Assembly: GCA_003242315.1 (NCBI GenBank)
Contig: QGUY01000075.1
Coordinates: forward strand, 1 to 15,085
Direction of reading: 5' to 3'
Source: Bacteroidota bacterium
GTDB taxonomy: Bacteria > Bacteroidota > Bacteroidia > Cytophagales > Cyclobacteriaceae
DNA: 15,085 nt
Under the pieces are notes generated by a model that saw only the letters and a program-made list of their open reading frames with translations, was not told the origin of the DNA and ran no database searches. Shown piece by piece: positions 1-7,731 of the stretch; positions within the stretch are counted from its first letter, which is position 1, and each line of letters begins with the position of its first letter. A program made the position numbers and the translations under genes.

Positions 1-390
1 CGTGAGCATCATACGGAACATTCGTTCGGTTTGTGGCACCTGCCGATAGAGACGATCAAGACTGTCCTTATCGATCTGCAGCACGTCGGTCGGTTCCAGT
101 GCATCGATATTGAGCGTAGCAGGAGTCTGACGAATGAAGCTGCTCAGATCGGAGGTCCACCAATCTTCTACCGCAAATTGTACGATATGAAACGACCCTG
201 AAGGTTCTACGAAATACGCGCGCAAGCATCCGTTGACAACGAACGTTTCATACCGACAAACGTCTCCGGCCTGGAGGAGAAACTGACGTTTTAGAATTTT
301 ACGATGCCTGAAAAGGGAGACAAAATATTCCGCTTCCTCGGGCGTCAGATCGATATACCGGGACGCGTACGCCAGGAGACGTGAATGCAT
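1..390 (-). CDS. Crp/Fnr-family transcriptional regulator, N-terminal part (cut by left edge)
   Basis: An open frame of 130 codons starts at the ATG complementary to 388-390 and runs off the left edge. Its translation begins MHSRLLAYASRYIDLTPEEA and continues into a cyclic-nucleotide-binding-like beta barrel. Visible pieces include RYETFVVNGCLRAYFVEP, then HIVQFAVEDWW, then TLNIDALEPTDVLQIDKDSL. This pattern is characteristic of the Bacteroidota Crp/Fnr-like regulators, in which the N-terminal sensory barrel is followed by a long helix and a C-terminal winged helix. The winged helix would lie beyond the window. It probably binds DNA in the cytoplasm in response to a small molecule; the ligand cannot be inferred, and many members of this group lack the classical cAMP-binding residues. 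It is divergent from the AraC-family gene, with a 203-base shared intergenic region. The family assignment is firm, the target unknown. Confidence 0.85.
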   Translation of the reverse strand, partial: MHSRLLAYASRYIDLTPEEAEYFVSLFRHRKILKRQFLLQAGDVCRYETFVVNGCLRAYFVEPSGSFHIVQFAVEDWWTSDLSSFIRQTPATLNIDALEPTDVLQIDKDSLDRLYRQVPQTERMFRMMLT

Positions 391-593
391 GTTCGAAACC
401 GATTGCCACAAGATACACATTCTCTGTGATGAAACATTTCGTTTTGTTACAAGAAAAAATACCCCATGATCAACCAAATTTCACTCCTCGCGTTAAATAA
501 GATTTGGTGTCTGACCTTTCGGGAATCGTTGGATTCTCAAGAGGTGTTGCGCTTTAATCGGGTACTAGCAAGGGCTTTGGAAAAAATCGACGC
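391..593. promoter_or_regulatory. Divergent intergenic region between Crp/Fnr-type and AraC-type genes
   Basis: These 203 bases separate two divergent regulator genes, so promoters for both must lie here or extend into the genes. It is AT-rich in the middle. The small palindrome TTGTTACAA (444-452) and the palindrome TGATCA (467-472) are visible and could be regulator sites. A TAAGATTTG stretch around 497-505 resembles the Bacteroidota -7 element (TAnnTTTG) but has one extra base and no convincing -33 partner. No gene or RNA is recognised. The existence of promoters is inferred from the gene layout, not from a clear motif. Confidence 0.45.
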
Positions 594-1475
594 ATGATAC
601 CGACCCAGACTCAGACAGATACAACGATTCCCGTGTACAACCTTCGCAATTGCACGGGTGCAACCGACTTCGCCATCGTTCGTGTCGACCCTTTCGAAAT
701 TCTCGGCAAGCTCCAGGTTCCTCACAGGCAGGAAGGCTACACGGTGAATCTCCTCTTGCAAGGGAGGGTCACAAAATTCATTGATTTTGAATATCATACG
801 ATCGAAGCGCCGGCCTTCTTTTCGGGAGGACCGGATCAGGTACATCAGTACGACAGCGTGGAGAACGCCGAGCTCATTTGCATTTCGTTCAGCAGGGACT
901 TCCTTATCAATGAAATGCAAGGTTGGGTTGCCTGCTGGGAATGCATGTTCAACAAGGTTATCCTCAGCCTTGACAACGGCTCAATGGAGGAGTTGCTATC
1001 GTATGCGGACCTCATGCTCGATGAGTTCAGACGAAGCAAACCGAAAAAGGACGTCATACTACGCAACCTGCTCAACGCATTCATCATAAGTGCCGCACGC
1101 CTGATGGATACTCCACTGGCAGTCATGCAGATGGATGCCATGCAAAACCGGCTCGTGCAGCAATTCAAGCAACACGTCGACATACATTTTCGGAAAATCA
1201 CTCGGGTCGCCAGTTATGCGGAGATGCTCGCAGTAACGCCAGGGCACCTGAACGACGTCATCAAGGCCACTACGGGCAAGACCGCAAAACAAATCATCGA
1301 TGAGAAGCGCATCCTGGAAGCCAAACGTTTGTTATTCTGGGGCGACTATAATCTTAAGGAGATTGCTTCCTTGTTGAATTTCGAGAATGATTCGTACTTC
1401 AATCGCTTCTTTAAGAAGCACGCTGGCCAGACACCTGCACTCTTTCAGCGGGCAATCCGTGAAAAGTACAATTAA
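594..1475 (+). CDS. AraC-family transcriptional regulator
   Basis: This 293-residue protein has the AraC-family architecture. An N-terminal cupin-like effector or dimerisation region (about residues 25-110) includes HRQEGYTVNLLLQGR. A helical linker follows (about 130-200). The C-terminal DNA-binding domain (about 203-290) contains two helix-turn-helix units. The first lies near residues 206-226 (ASYAEMLAVTPGHLNDVIK) and the second near 253-275 (NLKEIASLLNFENDSYFNRF), ending in the family signature FFKKHAGQTPALFQ. This C-terminal signature makes the family call secure. The ATG at 594 is the first in frame, and no strong ribosome-binding site is visible, as is usual in Bacteroidota. The gene lies directly upstream of, and on the same strand as, the RND efflux operon, with a hairpin and about 300 bases between. 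It is therefore the best candidate regulator of that operon, but this is inference from position, and the effector is unknown. Confidence 0.92.
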   Translation: MIPTQTQTDTTIPVYNLRNCTGATDFAIVRVDPFEILGKLQVPHRQEGYTVNLLLQGRVTKFIDFEYHTIEAPAFFSGGPDQVHQYDSVENAELICISFSRDFLINEMQGWVACWECMFNKVILSLDNGSMEELLSYADLMLDEFRRSKPKKDVILRNLLNAFIISAARLMDTPLAVMQMDAMQNRLVQQFKQHVDIHFRKITRVASYAEMLAVTPGHLNDVIKATTGKTAKQIIDEKRILEAKRLLFWGDYNLKEIASLLNFENDSYFNRFFKKHAGQTPALFQRAIREKYN

Positions 1476-1482
1476 TACCGCG

Positions 1483-1522
1483 ATAATGTAAGTGATTAGC
1501 GGCTCCTTAGGGCTAACATTAT
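1483..1522 (+). terminator. Hairpin just after the AraC gene, possible terminator
   Basis: An interrupted inverted repeat begins 7 bases after the AraC stop codon. The outer arms are ATAATG (1483-1488) and CATTAT (1517-1522), and the inner arms are TTAGC (1496-1500) and GCTAA (1512-1516), with a 7-base bulge on the left side and an 11-base loop. It is followed by ATTCTTCGC, which is only weakly T-rich. Its position suits a transcription terminator separating the regulator from the efflux operon. It could instead be an operator or a processed RNA structure, because there is no clean T tract. Confidence 0.4.
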
Positions 1523-1776
1523 TCTTCGCACTCCGTTTTCTCAACATACAGGAAACACATCAGGAAATTTGACTTTTGACCTTAACCCAAGTGCGATGAA
1601 TTACATGGCGTCTCCATCAAAACACAACCACCCATGGCTCGCAGGTAAGGTTGGTGCGGCAAGTGGTTGTCTCAACCTTCTGGACAAGTAACACGCTTTA
1701 TTAAAGTATTCGTACAGGCACCGCATGACGGCGCATGGACGATTATTGCCCGGAAAAATCGAATAACTAATAAAAA
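1523..1776 (+). promoter_or_regulatory. Leader/promoter region of the RND efflux operon
   Basis: There is no gene in this stretch. It holds a direct repeat of TTTGAC spaced by seven bases (1568-1573 and 1575-1580). It also holds a pair of alternative stems: AAGGTTG (1647-1653) and GGTTG (1665-1669) can each pair with the same CAACCTT/CAACC segment (1673-1679). The last 30 bases before the adaptor start are AT-rich and end in TAAAAA directly before ATG, a typical Bacteroidota translation start without a Shine-Dalgarno sequence. The operon promoter is presumably here, and an AraC-type protein often binds direct repeats near it, but no standard promoter pair could be assigned. Confidence 0.4.
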
Positions 1777-2955
1777 ATGCTAACTCCCATGAAAACTAAA
1801 CTCAACGTCACTCATATAATTACTGCACTCGCATCGATCGCGCTGTTTACTTCGCTGGAGAGCTGCACGCCGTCGTCAGGTGGAAGCGCAGAATGGCAAC
1901 AACAAGTGCAAACGCTTCCTGTACTGACAGTGAGCAGCACTGCAGCAACGACATTCAAGGAGTTTTCCGCCTCGCTTGAAGGCAGCAAGGACATCGAAGT
2001 AAGAGCGCAGGTCGACGGTTACATCGATAAGATTCATGTCGACGAAGGCGCGTTCGTGAAGAAGGGACAGATCCTTTTCAAGATTAACGATCAGCCGTAT
2101 GTTGAAAGGCTAAACAATGCGAAGGCGAACCTCGCTGCGGCAAAAGCAAATCTCGCCAATGCAGAGATCAACGTTCATAAGCTAACCCCGCTGGTGGAAA
2201 ACAACGTAGTATCTGACATTCAGCTGCGCGCAGCGAATGCTGCGTACGAAGCTGCCCTTGCCAGCGTAACACAGGCAGAAGCTCTTGTCAGGTCCGCCGA
2301 AATCGACCTTGGCTACACCACGATTACTGCTTCTGCCGATGGATATATCGGCCGCATCCTCGTGGAGCCCGGTAGCCTCGTAGGCGCGTCTGATGCGACA
2401 CCTTTGACGGTGCTGTCTGAAATCAAGGAGGTGTACGCTTACTTTTCTTTCAGCGAAAGGGAGTTCCTTCAATTCATAAAAAGATTCGAAGGCAACACGA
2501 TCCAGGAAAAGATCAGCAAGATGCCGGAAGTAGAACTGATCCTCGCCGACAACACCGTGTATCCCTACAAAGGAAAGGTTGAAACCGTCGCCGGTCAGTT
2601 CAACAGCTCCACGGGGGCCATAAGCTTCCGCGCATCGTTCCCGAATGCGTCAGGCCTGCTTCGCTCGGGTAACACCGGGCGCGTTCGCATGCCGTATGCC
2701 GTCGACTCCGCCGTGATTGTGCCCCAGGAGTCTACATTTGAACTGCAGGACAAGATCTTCGTGTTCGCGCTATCTGACAGCAACACGGTGTACAGCGCAC
2801 CGATTAAGGTGAGCGACAACATGAAGAATTTCTACCTGGTGGAATCCGGATTGAAGCCGGGTGACAAGATTGTCTTTGCGGGACTCGACCGACTCGCGGA
2901 CGGAGCGGTAATTCAACCAGAACCCATATCGCTGGATAGTTTGCTCAACTTATAA
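1777..2955 (+). CDS. RND efflux periplasmic adaptor subunit (AcrA/MexA type), lipoprotein
   Basis: This 392-residue protein is a membrane fusion protein that links an inner-membrane RND pump to an outer-membrane channel. It starts with a lipoprotein signal peptide ending in the lipobox LESC (Cys30), so it should be lipid-anchored in the periplasm. The first half of a lipoyl-like domain follows (about 72-105, with VDGYIDKIHVDEGAFVKKGQ). Next is an Ala-rich alpha-helical hairpin (about 107-175), then the second lipoyl half (about 178-212, ADGYIGRILVEPGSLV). The beta-barrel and membrane-proximal domains follow (to about 385). Length is normal for the family. A second ATG at 1789 would give a 388-residue form with the same signal peptide; I keep 1777 because TAAAAA directly precedes it. 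It is first in a three-gene operon with the pump and the outer-membrane factor. Confidence 0.94.
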   Translation: MLTPMKTKLNVTHIITALASIALFTSLESCTPSSGGSAEWQQQVQTLPVLTVSSTAATTFKEFSASLEGSKDIEVRAQVDGYIDKIHVDEGAFVKKGQILFKINDQPYVERLNNAKANLAAAKANLANAEINVHKLTPLVENNVVSDIQLRAANAAYEAALASVTQAEALVRSAEIDLGYTTITASADGYIGRILVEPGSLVGASDATPLTVLSEIKEVYAYFSFSEREFLQFIKRFEGNTIQEKISKMPEVELILADNTVYPYKGKVETVAGQFNSSTGAISFRASFPNASGLLRSGNTGRVRMPYAVDSAVIVPQESTFELQDKIFVFALSDSNTVYSAPIKVSDNMKNFYLVESGLKPGDKIVFAGLDRLADGAVIQPEPISLDSLLNL

Positions 2956-2979
2956 ACCATCACTTCACATGCGGGGAGC

Positions 2980-3017
2980 ATGACAGGCACCGGAGACACA
3001 CCACAATCGCCTGTCGT
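2980..3017 (+). promoter_or_regulatory. Intercistronic hairpin between adaptor and pump genes
   Basis: The 91-base gap between the adaptor stop and the pump start holds a perfect 7-base inverted repeat, GACAGGC (2982-2988) and GCCTGTC (3009-3015), with a 20-base loop. The stem can be extended outward by a T-G and an A-T pair to 2980 and 3017. There is no T tract after it, so it is not a standard terminator. It may stabilise or process the operon mRNA, or partially attenuate it to set the adaptor-to-pump ratio. The structure is seen; the function is inference. Confidence 0.3.
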
Positions 3018-3046
3018 CGCTCCACCGCGCCAACCTCCCGATATAT

Positions 3047-6000
3047 ATGCTCAAACGATTCATAGAAAGACCGGTATTATCAACGGTCGTATCCATCATA
3101 TTGACTTTACTGGGACTTATCTCCCTGTTTTCGTTGCCCATCACGCTGTTTCCGGACATAGCGCCGCCAACCGTTCAGGTTACCGCGCTCTATCCCGGCG
3201 CCAGCGCGGAAGTTGTAGCACGGGCCGTCGCCACACCTCTTGAAGAGGCCATCAATGGTGTCGAAGACATGACGTATATGACATCGACATCAAGTAACGA
3301 CGGAACGCTCACACTCAACGTCTACTTTCGCGTCGGCACGGATCCTGACCTGGCTGCGGTGAACGTGCAAAATCGCGTCGCGAAAGCTGTTAGCCTTATT
3401 CCTCAGGAAGTAGTTCAGGCCGGAATCTCCACGCAAAAGCAGCAGAACAGTATGATCATGGTGCCGCTGATCTATAGCACCGACAGCGCATTTGATGAAA
3501 CGTTCCTGCAGAATTACGCGAAGATCAACATCATCCCTGAACTTCAACGTGTGCCTGGCGTTGGACAGGCCATGGTATTCGGCGCAAAGGACTACTCCAT
3601 GCGCATTTGGCTTAATCCTGACCGGCTGACGGCCAATAACCTCTCTCCCACGGAGGTGCTCAATGCCATACGCGACCAAAATCTTGAGGCGGCACCCGGG
3701 CGGTTCGGGCAAAGCAGTACCGCGTCGTTCGAATACATCCTGAAACACAAAGGAAAACTTTCGAAAAACGCCGACTATGAGAACATCATTCTCAAATCGT
3801 CACCGGACGGTTCCGCTGTTAGACTCAAGGATGTTGCGCGCGTCGAGTTCGGAGCGTTTACCTACAGTGCTAACACGTTTGTTGAGGGCAGGCCAGGTAT
3901 CGGCATAGCGCTGTTCCAGACGCCAGGCTCCAATGCGAATGACATCCTCATTGAAGCACAAAAGGTGATGGAGAAAGCGGCTGAGTCGTTCCCCCGCGGT
4001 GTTCACTACTTCACAATGTTCAGCGCGAAGGAATTCCTCGACGAGTCGATCTACCAGGTGGAGGAGACGCTCATTATAGCGTTCATACTGGTGTTCATCG
4101 TTGTGTATCTCTTCTTGCAGGACCTCCGTTCTACTCTCATCCCGGCGATAGCGGTGCCAGTGGCGATTATCGGTACGTTCTTCTTCCTCCAGGTATTTGG
4201 ATTCACCATAAACCTGCTTACCCTCTTCGCGCTCGTGTTGGCCATCGGGATTGTTGTGGATGACGCCATAGTGGTGGTGGAAGCAGTGCACTCCAAGATG
4301 GAGCGAACAAAATTGCCTGCGAAGCCGGCTACCATTCAGTCGATGAAAGAAATTTCCGGCGCGATCATTTCCATCACAATGGTTATGGCGGCTGTATTCA
4401 TACCTGTTGGCTTTATGGAAGGCCCTGCCGGTGTCTTTTACCGGCAGTTCGCCTTCGCATTAGCCATCGCTATCATCATTTCTGCTGTGAACGCCCTTAC
4501 GCTGAGCCCGGCCCTCTGCGCGCTGTTGCTCAAAAATCCCCATGCTGAAGAGGAGGGTAAGGAAGGGACACCCCGTCAGAGTTTCGGTCAGCGCTTCTTC
4601 AAAGCCTTCAACGCTGGCTTCACGGCAACAACAAATCGCTACCTGGATGCCGTCAGGTTTTTGATCAGCAGAAAGTGGATTGCTGGTGCAGGTCTAGCCG
4701 TTGTGCTTGTCGCCGTTGTCATATGGACGCGCAACTCACCTACAGGTTTTATTCCGACTGAAGACCAGGGATTCATCGTGTACTCGGTAAACCTTCCGCC
4801 AGGCGCGTCCCTGGACCGAACCCAAAAGGTGATGGAAAAGATAGACAAGATACTGGCTGACGTCGAGGCTATAGAACGTCGCGCATCGATCGCCGGACTG
4901 AACATTGTCGCCAACGCCAACAGCTCGAATTATGGTGTGGGCTTCATACGCATGAAACCTCACGGCGAACGAGGTCCGGTCAATAATATAGAGGAAGTAA
5001 TGGGACTTATTAACCAAAGATTGAGTGTGATCAAAGAGGCCAACATCTTCCTGTTCCAGTTTCCTACCGTGCAGGGTTTCGGTAACACAAGCGGATTCGA
5101 GTTCATCATACAAGATCGCACAGGCACCGACGACCTTAACAAGCTGGCACAAACCGCTTATGGCTTTATCGGCGAACTGATGAAGCGCGAGGAGATTGCC
5201 TATGCCTTCACCACTTTCAGTACGGGCAATCCCCAATACATGCTGAACATTGATGAGGCGAAGGCAAAACAGCTGGGTATCTCCATCAGTGATCTAATGC
5301 AGACGCTCCAGGTGTATTATGGAAGCAGCTTTGCGTCGGACTTTAACAGGTTTGGGAAATTCTATCGCGTGATTGTTCAGGCGGATATCCCTTATCGCGC
5401 AGAGCCTTCATCGATGAATAACATCTTCGTCAAAAACAACCGCGGCGAAATGGTGCCAGTGACATCGGTTGTGTCGCTGGAAAAAGTTTACGGGCCTGAA
5501 ACCGTGACGCGCAACAATCTTTTCAATGCTGTAACGATCAACGGCATTCCGAAACCTGGCTACAGCTCCGGCGACGCGATTGAGGCAATTCGCGAAGTGG
5601 CTGACGTTTACTTGCCAAGAGGCTATGCCTACGAGTGGACGGGCATGACCCGCGAAGAAATCGGCGCAGGATCACAAACGACACTAATATTTATTCTGAG
5701 TCTCGTGTTCGTGTACTTCCTCCTGGCCGCACAATACGAAAGCTACCTTCTGCCCTTCGCGGTGATCCTTACAGTGCCGACAGGTATACTGGGTGTGTTC
5801 GCCTTCACAACGCTGACGGGAATTGAGAACAACATCTACGTGCAGGTTGGATTGATCATGCTTATCGGTCTGTTGGCGAAAAACGCAATCCTCATCGTGG
5901 AGTACGCGGTACAACGAAGGAAGGCTGGAATGGATCTCGTAGCAGCCGCGCTGGAAGCATCGAGGCTTAGGCTGCGTCCGATTCTCATGACGTCGTTCGC

Positions 6001-6211
6001 CTTCATTGTCGGGTTACTGCCTCTCACCTGGGCAACGGGCGGATCCTCGCTGGGTAACCGATCCATAGGTACTGGTGCGCTGGGCGGAATGCTCACGGGC
6101 GTGCTGTTAGGTGTATTCATAATTCCCGTCCTGTTCGTGGTATTCCAATACCTGCAGGAACGGGTTAGCAGCCGCGCGAAGGAAACGGCAGTAGCCGGAC
6201 AAACCATCTGA
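3047..6211 (+). CDS. RND multidrug efflux transporter, HAE1 family (AcrB/MexB type)
   Basis: This 1054-residue inner-membrane proton-drug antiporter is full length for the HAE1 family. The N-terminus MLKRFIERPVLSTVVSIIL matches the usual cytoplasmic start and first transmembrane helix. Two large periplasmic regions each sit between transmembrane helices 1-2 and 7-8. The proton-relay residues are present: adjacent aspartates at 405 and 406 in GIVVDDAIVVVE (helix 4) and a lysine at 945 in GLLAKNAILIVE (helix 10), equivalent to AcrB Asp407/Asp408 and Lys940. So the pump should be active. Substrates cannot be read from sequence; hydrophobic and amphiphilic toxic compounds are typical. The start at 3047 fits the family N-terminus and lies 91 bases after the adaptor gene. 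The stop is 17 bases before the ATG of the outer-membrane factor, so the three genes are very likely co-transcribed. Confidence 0.96.
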   Translation: MLKRFIERPVLSTVVSIILTLLGLISLFSLPITLFPDIAPPTVQVTALYPGASAEVVARAVATPLEEAINGVEDMTYMTSTSSNDGTLTLNVYFRVGTDPDLAAVNVQNRVAKAVSLIPQEVVQAGISTQKQQNSMIMVPLIYSTDSAFDETFLQNYAKINIIPELQRVPGVGQAMVFGAKDYSMRIWLNPDRLTANNLSPTEVLNAIRDQNLEAAPGRFGQSSTASFEYILKHKGKLSKNADYENIILKSSPDGSAVRLKDVARVEFGAFTYSANTFVEGRPGIGIALFQTPGSNANDILIEAQKVMEKAAESFPRGVHYFTMFSAKEFLDESIYQVEETLIIAFILVFIVVYLFLQDLRSTLIPAIAVPVAIIGTFFFLQVFGFTINLLTLFALVLAIGIVVDDAIVVVEAVHSKMERTKLPAKPATIQSMKEISGAIISITMVMAAVFIPVGFMEGPAGVFYRQFAFALAIAIIISAVNALTLSPALCALLLKNPHAEEEGKEGTPRQSFGQRFFKAFNAGFTATTNRYLDAVRFLISRKWIAGAGLAVVLVAVVIWTRNSPTGFIPTEDQGFIVYSVNLPPGASLDRTQKVMEKIDKILADVEAIERRASIAGLNIVANANSSNYGVGFIRMKPHGERGPVNNIEEVMGLINQRLSVIKEANIFLFQFPTVQGFGNTSGFEFIIQDRTGTDDLNKLAQTAYGFIGELMKREEIAYAFTTFSTGNPQYMLNIDEAKAKQLGISISDLMQTLQVYYGSSFASDFNRFGKFYRVIVQADIPYRAEPSSMNNIFVKNNRGEMVPVTSVVSLEKVYGPETVTRNNLFNAVTINGIPKPGYSSGDAIEAIREVADVYLPRGYAYEWTGMTREEIGAGSQTTLIFILSLVFVYFLLAAQYESYLLPFAVILTVPTGILGVFAFTTLTGIENNIYVQVGLIMLIGLLAKNAILIVEYAVQRRKAGMDLVAAALEASRLRLRPILMTSFAFIVGLLPLTWATGGSSLGNRSIGTGALGGMLTGVLLGVFIIPVLFVVFQYLQERVSSRAKETAVAGQTI

Positions 6212-6228
6212 CCAATCAAGTGTATCAC

Positions 6229-7659
6229 ATGAAATCACGAATAGTAAAGACAATATATAATGGAGTAGCGGCCCTCACCGTAGGAATCCTCGTGCTCAGT
6301 TGTTCGGTAGGCCGCAACTACTCCCGACCGGAGCTGGGTATGCCTGATGCATACTCCGGCCCGGCAACGGAGACTGACAGCAGCATTGCACGGGTGTCGT
6401 GGGACGAATTCTTTACTGATACCACGCTGCAGGGCCTTATACGGCGTGCACTGACGCACAACTTCGACTTGCGAGTTGCTTTAACGCGCGTCGAAGCTTA
6501 TCAGTCGTATGCAAAGCAAGCGAAAGCCGCGTGGCTTCCCGCACTTCAGGCACAAGCTACGGCATCAACAAGTAATCCCTCGGAGAACAGTCTGAATGGC
6601 ATAAGCCTTAGCACGTTCCTTGAGACCAGCCACATCGAAGACTATACACTGGCCGCCACTGCTTCATGGGAACTTGATGTGTGGGGAAAAATACGAAGGT
6701 ACAAGGAGGCTGCTCTGGCAGACTATCTGCAGACTTTTGAGGCCGCCCGCGCCGTGCAGACCGCCGTAGTTGCACAGGTCGCCGACGGATATTACAACTT
6801 GTTGATGATGGATGCACAGCTGACCATCGCAAGACGAAACGTGTTGCTGAGTGACAGTATCGTTCAAATGATACAATTGCAAAAGAACGCAGGAGAAGCA
6901 ACGCAACTTGCCGTGCAGCAGGCCGAAGCACAAAGGCAGAATGCGCAGATCCTTATCCCGCAACTTGAACAGGCCATCGCGCTCCAGGAGAATGGATTAA
7001 GGTTGTTGGTTGGCGACTGGCCTGGTCAGGTTGCGCGGACAGCCCAGCTCGATGACATTCCAGTTGAGGATAGATTGACTTCAGGTGTACCGGCTGAATT
7101 GCTCGCGTACCGGCCGGATGTGCGCGCCAGTGAGATGGCGCTGAAAGCAGCAAACGCACGAGTCGGCGTTGCCCAGGGTAACCTCTACCCTTCATTGACA
7201 CTCACGGCAACAGGTGGACTAAACGCGTTTGAAGCAAGTAACTGGTTCAGTACACCTGCATCTCTCTTTAGCGTCGCATCAGCAGGAATTACACAACCCA
7301 TTTTCGCGAGGCGCGCCCTGAAGACGCAAGTGGAAGTCGCGCGCGCAGAACTCGAACAACGCGAAATAGAGTTCCGGGCTTCTGTAACAACCGCAGTGCA
7401 CGAAGTGACCAACGCGCTGATCCGCATCGATAAGGCAAGAGCTGAACAGCAAGTCGCCACCCAACGCGTTGAGACCCTGAACCAGGCCGTGCGAAACGCT
7501 CAAATGCTGTTCCGGAGCGGCATGGCGAATTACCTCGAAGTGATCTCCGCACAGAGCAGTGCCTTACAGGCTCAGCTTGATAAGGCTTTGATTACGCGAC
7601 AGCAGCTGGCAGCGCAGTTGGAGCTGTATCATGCGCTTGGAGGAGGATGGGGACAGTAG
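6229..7659 (+). CDS. Outer-membrane efflux factor, NodT/OprM type lipoprotein
   Basis: From the ATG at 6229 this is a 476-residue TolC-superfamily outer-membrane channel of the NodT/OprM group. The signal peptide ends in VLSC (Cys25), and the next residues SVGRNYSRPEL match the CxVGPxYxRP start typical of this lipoprotein group. Two repeated outer-membrane efflux domains follow. The repeat boundaries show in TASWELDVWGKIRRYKEAA in the first half and ASAGITQPIFARR in the second, with long Ala/Gln-rich periplasmic helices between. A GTG nine bases upstream is possible, but the ATG gives a proper signal peptide with a basic N-terminus, so I prefer it. The gene ends the efflux operon. It should form the trimeric exit duct for the upstream adaptor and pump. 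Confidence 0.95.
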   Translation: MKSRIVKTIYNGVAALTVGILVLSCSVGRNYSRPELGMPDAYSGPATETDSSIARVSWDEFFTDTTLQGLIRRALTHNFDLRVALTRVEAYQSYAKQAKAAWLPALQAQATASTSNPSENSLNGISLSTFLETSHIEDYTLAATASWELDVWGKIRRYKEAALADYLQTFEAARAVQTAVVAQVADGYYNLLMMDAQLTIARRNVLLSDSIVQMIQLQKNAGEATQLAVQQAEAQRQNAQILIPQLEQAIALQENGLRLLVGDWPGQVARTAQLDDIPVEDRLTSGVPAELLAYRPDVRASEMALKAANARVGVAQGNLYPSLTLTATGGLNAFEASNWFSTPASLFSVASAGITQPIFARRALKTQVEVARAELEQREIEFRASVTTAVHEVTNALIRIDKARAEQQVATQRVETLNQAVRNAQMLFRSGMANYLEVISAQSSALQAQLDKALITRQQLAAQLELYHALGGGWGQ

Positions 7660-7706
7660 GCAGGGGCAGAAAGGCGTTAGCCAAATTGCGTCTGAATCTG
7701 CGACTG

Positions 7707-7731
7707 CGACTATTCTAATACCGGATAGTCG
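7707..7731. terminator. Convergent-end hairpin between efflux operon and FN3 gene
   Basis: CGACTATTC (7707-7715) pairs with GGATAGTCG (7723-7731), with one G-T pair and a 7-base loop. It lies between two convergent genes and includes the stop codon of the minus-strand FN3 gene. It could end transcription from either side, but neither flank carries a good T tract. The placement makes a bidirectional terminator the best guess. Bases 7660-7706, between the operon stop and the stem, hold no gene. Confidence 0.4.

Noticed and set aside
2980..3243. Open plus-strand frame of 87 codons across the adaptor-pump gap
   Set aside because: It overlaps the pump start in another frame, is Pro/Arg/Ser-rich in a shadow-like manner and has no domain pattern.
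6220..6228. GTG start of the outer-membrane factor
   Set aside because: The in-frame ATG at 6229 gives a better lipoprotein signal peptide with a short basic N-terminus.
3290..6228. Several minus-strand open frames of 60-166 codons under the pump gene
   Set aside because: All are complementary shadows of the RND transporter coding frame.
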